A stretch of DNA of 17,846 nt. It comes from an uncultured Chitinophagaceae bacterium. Lineage in GTDB: Bacteria; Bacteroidota; Bacteroidia; Chitinophagales; Chitinophagaceae. Positions within the stretch are counted from its first letter, which is position 1. Every line of letters starts with the position of its first letter. The stretch is from contig CAMPGT010000046.1 in assembly GCA_946885665.1 (NCBI GenBank), positions 1-17,846 on the forward strand, written 5' to 3'. The notes beneath the pieces were generated by a model that was given only the letters and a program-made list of their open reading frames with translations, was not told the origin of the DNA and ran no database searches. Made by a program: the position numbers and the translations under genes. Below are positions 7,208-14,821 of this stretch, piece after piece.

Positions 7208-8418
7208 TGAGTATCACGATCGTGTACGTTGCTATAGTGGGACAGAACTACGGTGGCGTGGAGCAGAAAATAATTTCACAGTTCGACGCGCTTAAGCAGT
7301 ATCGATCGAATGTATTTTTATACCTGTTGACCTCTTTTCCGCCCAGGGGCGCGTTCGCGGAACAAATAAAAAAAAGGTCCGGTGTGCATGTGCTGGTTAA
7401 CAGTTCTGAAAAGGCCGGTAATCCTGTGACACGGCGAATGGAGAAATTCACTTTGCTCACCAATGCGCTTAAGCGTCATGACCCCGGTAAAACGATTATT
7501 TATTTTCGTCATCCCGATTCTGACTACGCATTTTGCAGGTTTTTAAAAGAAAATCCGCGGTTTAAAATTGTGACTGAACACCAGCAGATTGAGAACGAAT
7601 ACAGGGTTTACAAGTTTAAGGGCAACCACATCAATAATATTTTGGAGACCATCTACGGAAGAAGTGTAAGAAGGAGACTTGCTGCGTTTGTTGGCGTAAC
7701 GCCGCAGATTACGGACTTTGAGATGAAAGAAAGTGGCCAGCCTTATAAGATGAATTACACGATGGGCAACGGCATTGACGTGCATAGGTACCCTCTTCGG
7801 TCATTAAACACTGGGCATCCTGAAATCATAAAGATCCTTTTTGTGGGCAGCGGCTACCTCAAGCATGGCCTTGACAGGTTGATTAAAGGGTTGGGAAATT
7901 ATGTGCAGTCGGGCACGGGTGCGTACACCATTAATGTAAGGATCGCCGGTCAAAGCCGGCAGATGAAACGGAATGTTCAACTGGTACAAAAGTTGAAGCT
8001 CAACAACTACGTGGAATTTCTCGGCGACAGAAGTCTCGATGAACTGAATGTACATTTTGACTGGGCGGATGTGGCGCTTGGCAGCCTGGGCTTTCACCGT
8101 GGCGGGCTGAAGTACACTTCTACCCTCAAGTCGAGAGAATACTTCAGCCGGGGGATACCTTTTTTCGACAGCGGCTACGACGAGGATCTTGTTCCATGTG
8201 AGAAATATGTGTATGCCATAGACGCCGATGAAAGCCCGATAAACATACCCGACGTTATAGATTTTGCACTCAAAATGCGCGAGGATATTCAGCATCCGAA
8301 GGAAATGCGCGACTATGCTATGACCTACCTTGACTGGACCATTAAAATGAAGGGCCTTATCGAATTTTTAGAGTCTGTGCTGATCAGACAGCCTGAACTG
8401 TTACCAGAAACAATTTGA
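7207..8418 (+). CDS. Glycosyltransferase, GT4-like
   Basis: The 403-residue protein has a GT-B layout. The N-terminal part holds YGGVEQKI near residues 15-22 (acceptor side) and KIVTEHQQIENEY near 120-132. The C-terminal part starts near 210 with IKILFVGSGYLKHGLDRLI, followed by VEFLGDRS and GGLKYTSTLKSREYFSRGIPFF split over about 300-318. This second half matches GT4-type transferases. Glu311 in SREYFSRGIP corresponds to the second Glu of EX7E, whereas the position of the first Glu is a Tyr. A GNGIDVHRY element near 190 is the usual linker motif before the donor domain. It most likely adds a sugar to the repeat unit. Its ATG shares one base with the flippase stop, so the two are probably translationally coupled. 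Donor and acceptor cannot be read from the sequence. Confidence 0.83.
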   Translation: MSITIVYVAIVGQNYGGVEQKIISQFDALKQYRSNVFLYLLTSFPPRGAFAEQIKKRSGVHVLVNSSEKAGNPVTRRMEKFTLLTNALKRHDPGKTIIYFRHPDSDYAFCRFLKENPRFKIVTEHQQIENEYRVYKFKGNHINNILETIYGRSVRRRLAAFVGVTPQITDFEMKESGQPYKMNYTMGNGIDVHRYPLRSLNTGHPEIIKILFVGSGYLKHGLDRLIKGLGNYVQSGTGAYTINVRIAGQSRQMKRNVQLVQKLKLNNYVEFLGDRSLDELNVHFDWADVALGSLGFHRGGLKYTSTLKSREYFSRGIPFFDSGYDEDLVPCEKYVYAIDADESPINIPDVIDFALKMREDIQHPKEMRDYAMTYLDWTIKMKGLIEFLESVLIRQPELLPETI

Positions 8419-8421
8419 GGA
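8417..8421 (+). promoter_or_regulatory. Probable ribosome binding site for the Gfo/Idh/MocA gene
   Basis: GAGGA overlaps the TGA stop of the upstream glycosyltransferase and ends 4 bases before the ATG at 8426. The spacing supports this ATG. Confidence 0.45.
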
Positions 8422-8425
8422 ATTT

Positions 8426-9436
8426 ATGAAGTCATATCTACAGTTCGCAATCGTTGGTTGTGGCCGCATCGGTCAACGTCATGCGGAACACATCAAAAAC
8501 AATGGGATCCTTACAGCCGTATGCGACACGGTAAAAGAGAAGGCTGATGCGTTGGCGGAAAAGTACGGCGCCAAGGCGTATTACAGTATCGAGTGTTTGT
8601 TGGGCGATAGCCAGGGCATTGATGTTGTTTCCGTTTGTTCGCCCAATGGCCTGCATGCCGAACATGCGATCAAGGCGCTTAATGCAGGCAGCCATGTGCT
8701 ATGTGAAAAGCCAATGGCTATCAATGTTCACGATTGCGGCGAAATGATAAAGGTCGCCGAACGTGCCAACAGGCGGCTTTTTGCTGTAAAGCAAAACAGG
8801 TTTAACCCGCCGGTGGAAGCGGTAAAGAAGATCATTGACGAGGGACGGCTGGGAAATATCTACAGTGTTCAGCTTAGTTGCTTCTGGAACCGCAACCCCG
8901 ACTATTACAAGGATTCCTGGAAAGGTAGCCTCGATATGGACGGGGGCACCTTGTTTACGCAGTTCAGTCATTTTATTGACTTGCTGTATTGGCTGATCGG
9001 CGACATCAGGGACGTAAAGGCGTTTACGAAAAATTTTGCCCACAAAGACATCATAGACTTCGAAGACACAGGTGCGGTAATCATTGAATTTTACAATGGC
9101 GCCATCGGTACGCTTAACTACACTGTGAATAGCTATGAAAGAAATATGGAAGGTTCGCTAACAATATTTGCGGAGCACGGAACCATTAAGATAGGAGGCA
9201 AGTATTTGAATGAGCTGGAATACCAGAATATCAAAGATTATAAGATACAGGATCTGCCAGATGGAAATAAGGCAAACAGCTATGGCAACTATGAAGGTTC
9301 AATGAGCAATCACGATAAGGTATATGAAAATCTGGTGAATGTGTTGAAGAATAACGCCGTTATTTCCACCAGCGCTTTCGAGGCGCTGAAAACAGTTGAG
9401 ATCATAGACAGAATATACCGTTCTTCCGTTTGTTAA
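8426..9436 (+). CDS. Gfo/Idh/MocA dehydrogenase, WbpB/WlbA-like sugar-nucleotide 3-dehydrogenase
   Basis: The 336-residue protein has an N-terminal Rossmann fold with GCGRIG (11-16), the family motif EKP (94-96, Lys95 being the usual catalytic Lys), and a C-terminal substrate domain with DGGTLFTQFSHFIDLLYW. In that stretch His182 and Asp185 fall where the family's active-site His lies. The immediately following DegT-type aminotransferase makes the WbpB/WbpE (WlbA/WlbC) pairing likely. In that pair the dehydrogenase oxidises C3 of UDP-GlcNAcA and the aminotransferase then installs a 3-amine. The GnnA/GnnB pair, which makes UDP-GlcNAc3N for lipid A, is an alternative, but no lpxA is near. Gfo/Idh proteins are diverse, so the exact substrate is inference from context. 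It lies 7 bases after the previous gene and 9 before the next. Confidence 0.87.
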   Translation: MKSYLQFAIVGCGRIGQRHAEHIKNNGILTAVCDTVKEKADALAEKYGAKAYYSIECLLGDSQGIDVVSVCSPNGLHAEHAIKALNAGSHVLCEKPMAINVHDCGEMIKVAERANRRLFAVKQNRFNPPVEAVKKIIDEGRLGNIYSVQLSCFWNRNPDYYKDSWKGSLDMDGGTLFTQFSHFIDLLYWLIGDIRDVKAFTKNFAHKDIIDFEDTGAVIIEFYNGAIGTLNYTVNSYERNMEGSLTIFAEHGTIKIGGKYLNELEYQNIKDYKIQDLPDGNKANSYGNYEGSMSNHDKVYENLVNVLKNNAVISTSAFEALKTVEIIDRIYRSSVC

Positions 9437-9445
9437 TATCATCAC

Positions 9446-10594
9446 ATGCAAGTTCCATTTGTAGACCTGAAAAAGCAATATCAATCAATTAAGCAATTGG
9501 TTGACCAGAACATCCAGGCAGTCATTGATAACACGAGCTTTATCGGCGGCGAGCCTGTGTTTGATTTTGAAAAGAATTTTGCCAGCCTGTATGGTGTGAA
9601 GCACTGCATATCTGTGGCAAACGGCACCGACTCGCTGTACATTATCATGAAGATGCTGGGTATCGGGCCGGGTGATGAAGTGATCACTGCAGCCAATAGC
9701 TGGATATCATCTTCTGAAACGATTACGCAAACCGGGGCAAGGCCGGTGTTTGTGGACATTCACCCGGATTATTACAGCATGGATGAACGTTTGCTGGAAA
9801 AGGCCATTACTGCTAAAACCAAAGCGGTAATTGCCGTTCACCTCCATGGACAGGTTTGCGACATCGAGACGATCAGCAGCATTTGCCATGAAAAAGGGAT
9901 CTTCCTGATTGAAGATTGCGCGCAGTCGCACTTTTCGGAGTTTGGCGAAATAAGGGCGGGCACCTTTGGCGTGGCAGGCTCATTCAGTTTTTATCCCGGC
10001 AAAAATCTTGGCGCATACGGCGATGCAGGATGCATCATCACGAACGATGATGATCTTGCCATGAAATGCAAGATGTATGCAAGGCACGGCGCCCTGAAAA
10101 AACATCAACACGAAATAGAGGGTATCAACAGCAGAATGGATGGTTTGCAGGCGGCAGTGTTAAATGCCAAGCTTCCTTATATTCTGGAGTGGACGGAACA
10201 GCGGATCGCAAACGCGGACCGCTATTTCAAAGCGCTTGCAGGAACGCACGACGTCGCACTGCCGGCAATAAGACCGGGCAGTAAACATACTTTTCATCTC
10301 TTTGTTATAAGAACGAAACGCAGGGACCAACTCAAAGATTACCTGAATGAACGGGGAATTGAAACAGCCATTCATTATCCTGCGGCGCTTCCATTCTTAA
10401 AGGCATATGAATACCTGGGACACAAACCGGCGGATTTTCCGGTGGCATATGCGTATCAAAGTGAAATATTGTCGTTGCCGATGTATCCCGAGCTGGGTGA
10501 AGCGGAGATTGCTTATGTGTGTGACGCCGTCAACTCGTTTTTTACAGAAGCGATAATCGGAAAAAGACTGGTGAATGCGGAAGACGTTTTATAA
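9446..10594 (+). CDS. DegT/DnrJ/EryC1 PLP-dependent sugar aminotransferase, WbpE/WlbC-like
   Basis: The 382-residue protein shows the DegT family order: IPFVDL-type start (VPFVDLKKQY), GTDSL near residues 60-64, AVHLHGQ near 131-137, EDCAQSH near 156-162, SFYPGKNLGAYGDAG with the PLP-binding Lys at 186, ARHGA and NSRMDGLQAAVL. Such enzymes transfer an amino group from glutamate to a keto-sugar nucleotide. The Lys position is almost identical to that of Pseudomonas WbpE (Lys185), which makes UDP-GlcNAc3NA. The preceding Gfo/Idh gene would supply the 3-keto substrate, so a 3-amino sugar product is likely. QdtB-type 3-amination of TDP sugars is an alternative. The tail after about residue 370 runs 20 bases into the polymerase gene and adds some residues compared with WbpE (359). 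Confidence 0.91.
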   Translation: MQVPFVDLKKQYQSIKQLVDQNIQAVIDNTSFIGGEPVFDFEKNFASLYGVKHCISVANGTDSLYIIMKMLGIGPGDEVITAANSWISSSETITQTGARPVFVDIHPDYYSMDERLLEKAITAKTKAVIAVHLHGQVCDIETISSICHEKGIFLIEDCAQSHFSEFGEIRAGTFGVAGSFSFYPGKNLGAYGDAGCIITNDDDLAMKCKMYARHGALKKHQHEIEGINSRMDGLQAAVLNAKLPYILEWTEQRIANADRYFKALAGTHDVALPAIRPGSKHTFHLFVIRTKRRDQLKDYLNERGIETAIHYPAALPFLKAYEYLGHKPADFPVAYAYQSEILSLPMYPELGEAEIAYVCDAVNSFFTEAIIGKRLVNAEDVL

Positions 10595-11957
10595 TTCCTG
10601 GTTTTCGCTTATTGTGTTCGTGGGGCTTATCATTTTTGTTCCCTACAAAGTTTCTTATTTCAGTTTTAAAGCGTCAGATGTCTGGCTTTGGATGTGCCTG
10701 GCGCTGCAGTATCTTCACGGTTACTACCTGAAGGCCGACTTCCGCAACAGGCTATTTATTAAAACGCTCGGTTTATGGATGGGAGTGATTGCCATCTTGG
10801 GCACGCTTTTCCAGGCCTGGCACGACGGCACACGGTTTGAGCCGGAATTCATCAGTGAATTTTACAGATTCTTCAGGTACTTCCTGATATTCAAGCTGGT
10901 TGAGAATGTTGTTGTCAATTCTACGCGATGGGATGTAAAGAAGTTCTTTTATGCGTACACCGCCATGGGCGGCATAGTGGTGGTATTGTCGTTCCTGGAG
11001 TTTTATGCTGTGGGACCCTTTAAAGATATTGTGCTGAGTTTTTACTACATCGTGCCCGATCAAACTTTTGACGAATACTTTGAGGAGTTTGGACGATTGC
11101 TGGGAGTAATGGGCAATTCCAATGCCACCGGTATTTATATGACCAGTACGTTGGTTTTTCCATTTTTCTTTTTGATCCTCAAAAGAGAAAGCCTGTTGAT
11201 GCGGCTGGTTTTGGTTTCGTATGTTTTACTTGCATTGATTGTTATTGTCTTTATGACGGCGTCCAGAACGTCGATTATTATAAGCATCCTGCTGTTTTTG
11301 TTTGTCGTTCTGTTGTCATTTGCCCAGGTGAAAAACTTTGTCCGTTTTATCGTCTTTATGATAATTGGCATATTGCTGGGCGTTTTTTTGTATTCCGAAT
11401 ATGGGGCCGAGATCACGCTGGCCGACAGGGTCACGTACTTTTTCGAAGGAAGAAGCACCAGCGGCGAAAAAGTTGGCTTTATCGAGTCGCTGGGCAGAAA
11501 CGAACTTTGGCTTAACAGGGTACACACATTTGAGCACCACGCTAACCCGGTGGCCGCCGTAACGGGGATGGGCTATACACATGTGTACAAAGAATACTCC
11601 GACAACGGCCTGCTTTCGTCTTTCTTCAACGGGGGCATGGCGGGATTGATTTTGCGATGCGCATTGTACTTCCTCGTGTTCAAATATTGTGTGTGGGATG
11701 CTTTTAAGAGATACAAAAGAGTTAGCGCAGACGCGTTTCCGCTGATTACCGGGGTGATTTCATTTGCATTTATTTTATGGGAGCTGACCGCCGACCTTGT
11801 TGAGCACGTAAAACTGGGACAGCTCTTTTATTTGACCTTTAGTTTTTCGGTGATATATGTGGCCAGGTTTTATGGCCGTGGCAAAAAGCAGGCGCCCGGC
11901 CATATCAGGAACACAACTGCTCATGAACATCTGGTAAATGGCAAATATTCTTATTAA
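10575..11957 (+). CDS. wzy: Wzy-type polysaccharide polymerase (O-antigen ligase/polymerase family membrane protein)
   Basis: The 460-residue protein is hydrophobic with about 10-12 likely membrane helices, beginning at residues 9-28. Between the helical blocks lies one large hydrophilic loop at about 275-355 (RSTSGEKVG, HTFEHHANPV, YSDNGLLSSFF). This layout is typical of Wzy/WaaL proteins. MTASRTS at 227-233 is the commonly seen SR element just before a helix, and GNSNATGIY near 180-188 resembles the start of the ligase/polymerase core. It probably joins repeat units in the periplasm after export by the flippase encoded upstream. Sequence conservation in this family is weak, so polymerase rather than ligase is chosen from the clustered Wzx gene. 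The ATG at 10575 lies 20 bases inside the aminotransferase gene, and its own 3' end overlaps the next gene by 20 bases. Confidence 0.82.
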   Translation: MRKTFYNSWFSLIVFVGLIIFVPYKVSYFSFKASDVWLWMCLALQYLHGYYLKADFRNRLFIKTLGLWMGVIAILGTLFQAWHDGTRFEPEFISEFYRFFRYFLIFKLVENVVVNSTRWDVKKFFYAYTAMGGIVVVLSFLEFYAVGPFKDIVLSFYYIVPDQTFDEYFEEFGRLLGVMGNSNATGIYMTSTLVFPFFFLILKRESLLMRLVLVSYVLLALIVIVFMTASRTSIIISILLFLFVVLLSFAQVKNFVRFIVFMIIGILLGVFLYSEYGAEITLADRVTYFFEGRSTSGEKVGFIESLGRNELWLNRVHTFEHHANPVAAVTGMGYTHVYKEYSDNGLLSSFFNGGMAGLILRCALYFLVFKYCVWDAFKRYKRVSADAFPLITGVISFAFILWELTADLVEHVKLGQLFYLTFSFSVIYVARFYGRGKKQAPGHIRNTTAHEHLVNGKYSY

Positions 11958-13050
11958 CGGCATATCTGCGAAAGCGGGAGGCGGCAAAAGCATTCTTGTG
12001 AATTTTTTGAGTTTGCTCCAAAAAGCCGAAACGAACGATAAATATATCGTCGTTGTACCCGATGCAGGATTCTCCATTTATGCGAGGGAGAATGTGTTGA
12101 TCGTGCCCTTTTTAAATTCCGGGTTTTCGTTGTTCAGGTATTACGTTTCGGGAGTGCGCAAGCTGATTAAAAAACACAACATTTCACTCGTCTTTAACCT
12201 GGCCGACATCATCGTGCCTGTTTCAACCAGGCAAATCTATTTATTTGACTGGCCCTATGCTATCTACCCCGATAGTGTTGCATGGTCGAAGATGACAAAA
12301 AAGGAACTGCTGTTCAGGAAATTCAAATTGTTTTTGATCAGGCGGTTTATGCGCTTTCCCGCATTGCTCATTGCACAAACGAATGTTGCACGGAGCAGGC
12401 TTGAGGATATTTACCGGATCAACAATATCGAGGTAGTACCCAACGCCGTTTCGCTCGATCATTTTTCCGGTGGACAGCATGTTGACTACGGATTGCCCGA
12501 AAGTACCTTTAAGCTGCTCTATCTTACGAAGTACTACACGCACAAGAACATCGAAGTGTTTCTGTCGATGGCGCGAATCATACGCGACCAGGATCTTCCT
12601 TTCAGCATCGTTATCACCATTGATGAATCGCAGAACAGCAATGCCCGGAAATTCCTGGAAGATATAAAGAAAGAAGGCCTGGATAAAATTGTCATCAACG
12701 TGGGGCCTGTTAAGATGGAGCACGTTCCCTCTCTGTATGAACAAACGCAGGCGCTGCTGATGCCGTCGCTTCTTGAGTCTTTTTCGGGAACCTATGTGGA
12801 GGCGATGTATCACGGCAAACCGATATTTACCTCCGACCTCGACTTTGCAAGAGTGGTTTGCGACGACGCTGCTTTTTACTTCGATCCGCATAGCCCACAT
12901 TCGATCATCGATGTTATTCGTGCGGCATACAACAGCCCTGATTCGCTTCTTGCAAAAATTCGACTGGGTAAAGAAAGGCTGAATGGTTGCCTCAACTGGC
13001 CACAGGCCTTTGAAAAATATTTAAACATCATAGAACGATATAAAAACTAG
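11938..13050 (+). CDS. Glycosyltransferase family 4
   Basis: This 370-residue protein begins with a glycine-rich acceptor loop, SAKAGGGKSI, at about residues 10-19, as in GT4 enzymes. VVPNAVSLDHF near residue 170 leads into the donor-binding half, which holds LTKYYTHKNIE near 200 (the usual YKN element) and VPSLYEQTQALLMPSLLESFSG. The EX7E motif is intact, with Glu280 and Glu288 in ESFSGTYVEAMYHGKPI. It is therefore a retaining GT4 transferase that adds a sugar, probably to the lipid-linked repeat unit. The specific sugar is not predictable. The glycine-rich loop looks like a Walker A motif but is the standard GT4 feature. Its start overlaps the polymerase gene by 20 bases, and 11 bases separate it from the next gene. 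Confidence 0.92.
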   Translation: MANILINGISAKAGGGKSILVNFLSLLQKAETNDKYIVVVPDAGFSIYARENVLIVPFLNSGFSLFRYYVSGVRKLIKKHNISLVFNLADIIVPVSTRQIYLFDWPYAIYPDSVAWSKMTKKELLFRKFKLFLIRRFMRFPALLIAQTNVARSRLEDIYRINNIEVVPNAVSLDHFSGGQHVDYGLPESTFKLLYLTKYYTHKNIEVFLSMARIIRDQDLPFSIVITIDESQNSNARKFLEDIKKEGLDKIVINVGPVKMEHVPSLYEQTQALLMPSLLESFSGTYVEAMYHGKPIFTSDLDFARVVCDDAAFYFDPHSPHSIIDVIRAAYNSPDSLLAKIRLGKERLNGCLNWPQAFEKYLNIIERYKN

Positions 13051-13052
13051 CT

Positions 13053-13057
13053 GGAGG
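13053..13057 (+). promoter_or_regulatory. Strong ribosome binding site for the sugar amidotransferase gene
   Basis: GGAGG ends 4 bases before the ATG at 13062. It is the best Shine-Dalgarno match found in the window and stands out because most other starts here have none. It sets the start of the amidotransferase and heads the three-gene amidination block. Confidence 0.6.
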
Positions 13058-13061
13058 TATC

Positions 13062-14192
13062 ATGAGATGGAGGATTTGTACCAACTGTGTAATGGATTCG
13101 AGCGACTCGAAAATTACTTTCGACGAGAAGGGAGTGTGCGATCATTGCAATGATTTTTATACAAACATTGCTGTACACTGGCACACTGGTGATAAGGGCA
13201 GAGCCGAATTGGACACCATCGTTCGGAAGATAAAAAGAGAAGGGGAGGGAAAAGATTTTGACTGTATCCTGGGCATGAGCGGGGGAGTGGACAGTTCATA
13301 TCTTCTGCACCTCGCCGTTACAGAGCTTGGATTAAGGCCGCTTGTATTTCATGTTGACGGTGGCTGGAATTCGGAAATTGCCGTCCATAATATCCAGGTA
13401 ATGGTGGATAAGCTGGGTCTCGACCTCTACACCGAGGTGAGTGATTGGGAAGAGATGAAGAACCTTCAGCTCGCTTATTTCCGCTCGGGTGTGCCGCACA
13501 TAGATATTCCGCAGGACCACGCGTTTATTGCCACGCTGTACAACTTTGCCAGCAAATACAAGATCCGGTACATCCTCAATGGCGGAAATATTTCTACGGA
13601 ATGTGTCAGAAACCCGATGGAGTGGCTGTATTACGGTACCGATATGGCCCAGATCAGGGATATCATCAACCGGTTTTGCGACATCAGGCTGAAGTCATAC
13701 CCTTTCAGTTCCATACTCAGGCACAAATTCTACCTGCGGTACATTAAGAAAGTGCAGGTGGTAAAGCCGCTTAACTACATGCCTTACAACAAACAGGAGG
13801 CGCTGCGGCTGCTGGAAGACACTTATGGCTGGAAGCCCTATCCGCAAAAGCATTTCGAATCGCGCTTTACAAAATTTTACGAAGGATACTGGCTGCCCGA
13901 ACGTTTTGGATTCGATACGAGAAAAACGCAGTATTCCAGCCTTATCCTTACCAAACAAATGACGAGGGACGAGGCGCTGGAAAAGTTGAAAAAACCTGCC
14001 TATGACCCGGCAACGATAGATGATGAGTTCAACTACATAGCGACGAAACTCGGCATTACCGCGAAGGAGCTAAGGAGCTATTTCAACATGGAAAGGAAAT
14101 ACTATTGGGATTACAGGAACCGTGTGTCGATGTTTGTTCTCGGCGCAAAAGTTCTTAAATACATGGGAGTGGAACGATCCATTAAAAGATGA
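13062..14192 (+). CDS. N-acetyl sugar amidotransferase, WbpG/PseA/LegG family
   Basis: The 376-residue protein has four N-terminal Cys in two CxxC pairs (Cys6/Cys9 in CTNCVMD and Cys26/Cys29 in CDHC), probably a zinc site. An ATP-pyrophosphatase PP-loop SGGVDS follows at 73-78, then VFHVDGGWNSE, and LNGGNISTE near 175-183. This order and length fit the WbpG/PseA family. These enzymes use ATP and ammonia to change a sugar acetamido group into an acetamidino group. In Pseudomonas aeruginosa O-antigen synthesis, WbpG works with HisH2 and HisF2, and both partner types follow here with a 4-base overlap (ATGA) into HisH. The likely substrate is an N-acetylated amino sugar nucleotide made from the 3-amino sugar branch. 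Pseudaminic or legionaminic acid derivatives are less likely, because their pathway genes are not seen. Confidence 0.94.
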   Translation: MRWRICTNCVMDSSDSKITFDEKGVCDHCNDFYTNIAVHWHTGDKGRAELDTIVRKIKREGEGKDFDCILGMSGGVDSSYLLHLAVTELGLRPLVFHVDGGWNSEIAVHNIQVMVDKLGLDLYTEVSDWEEMKNLQLAYFRSGVPHIDIPQDHAFIATLYNFASKYKIRYILNGGNISTECVRNPMEWLYYGTDMAQIRDIINRFCDIRLKSYPFSSILRHKFYLRYIKKVQVVKPLNYMPYNKQEALRLLEDTYGWKPYPQKHFESRFTKFYEGYWLPERFGFDTRKTQYSSLILTKQMTRDEALEKLKKPAYDPATIDDEFNYIATKLGITAKELRSYFNMERKYYWDYRNRVSMFVLGAKVLKYMGVERSIKR

Positions 14193-14821
14193 TCACAATA
14201 ATTAATTACGGGTCAGGAAACATCAGTGCCATCGGCAATATCTTCGAAAGGCTGAGAATTGCCTTTAACGTGGCCGACACGCCGGAACAAGTGGAGCAGG
14301 CGGAAAAGATAATATTGCCCGGGGTGGGAGCCTTCGACGAAACCATTTCAATGGTGAATGAGTCGGGCTTCAGGCCGGTACTCGACCGGCACGTGCTGGA
14401 AAAACGAAAGCCGGTTCTGGGAATATGCGTGGGTATGCAAATACTGGCCAAAAAAAGCGAAGAGGGCCAACTGGCGGGATTGGGCTGGATCGATGGTGAA
14501 GTGAGAAAGTTTGATCCTGCCCTGTTGTTGCATAAACCTAAGCTGCCGCATCTTGGCTGGAACTCCGTGAAGGTGGAAAAGAAAAACAAAGTTTTTGAAG
14601 AAGTTGAAGAAGAACGGGGATTTTATTTCTTGCATAGCTATTATTTTGATTGCGCCGACGAGAGCGACGTATTGTCCACAACATTTTACGGGAAGAAATT
14701 TGCTTCTTCGGTTCAGCACGATAATATCTACGGTGTGCAATTCCATCCGGAGAAGAGTCATAACAATGGTGTTAACCTGTTAAAAAATTTTGCCGAACTC
14801 AAATGCTGCGATCAAGAATAA
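14189..14821 (+). CDS. hisH: HisH-like glutamine amidotransferase subunit for sugar amidination
   Basis: The 210-residue class I glutaminase keeps the catalytic triad: Cys80 in GICVGMQ, and His186 and Glu188 in QFHPEKS. The N-terminal NYGSGN and LPGVGAF elements are standard for HisH. In histidine synthesis HisH frees ammonia from glutamine and passes it through HisF. Here no other histidine gene is present, and the partner is the adjacent WbpG-type amidotransferase, so its job is almost certainly to feed ammonia for acetamidino formation (as HisH2 does in Pseudomonas O-antigen loci). It overlaps the amidotransferase gene by 4 bases and the HisF gene by 19, which would favour balanced production of the subunits. 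The symbol follows the family and does not mean histidine synthesis. Confidence 0.93.
   Translation: MITIINYGSGNISAIGNIFERLRIAFNVADTPEQVEQAEKIILPGVGAFDETISMVNESGFRPVLDRHVLEKRKPVLGICVGMQILAKKSEEGQLAGLGWIDGEVRKFDPALLLHKPKLPHLGWNSVKVEKKNKVFEEVEEERGFYFLHSYYFDCADESDVLSTTFYGKKFASSVQHDNIYGVQFHPEKSHNNGVNLLKNFAELKCCDQE

Noticed and set aside
7945..7960. Inverted repeat GCCGG-TCAAAG-CCGGC as a terminator
   Set aside because: The stem is only 5 bp, there is no following T run, and it lies in the middle of a coding region.
11938..12000. Walker A-like AGGGKS in the glycosyltransferase
   Set aside because: The same protein has an intact EX7E motif and GT4 layout. The glycine-rich loop near the N-terminus is a normal GT4 feature and no Walker B or ATPase domain follows.
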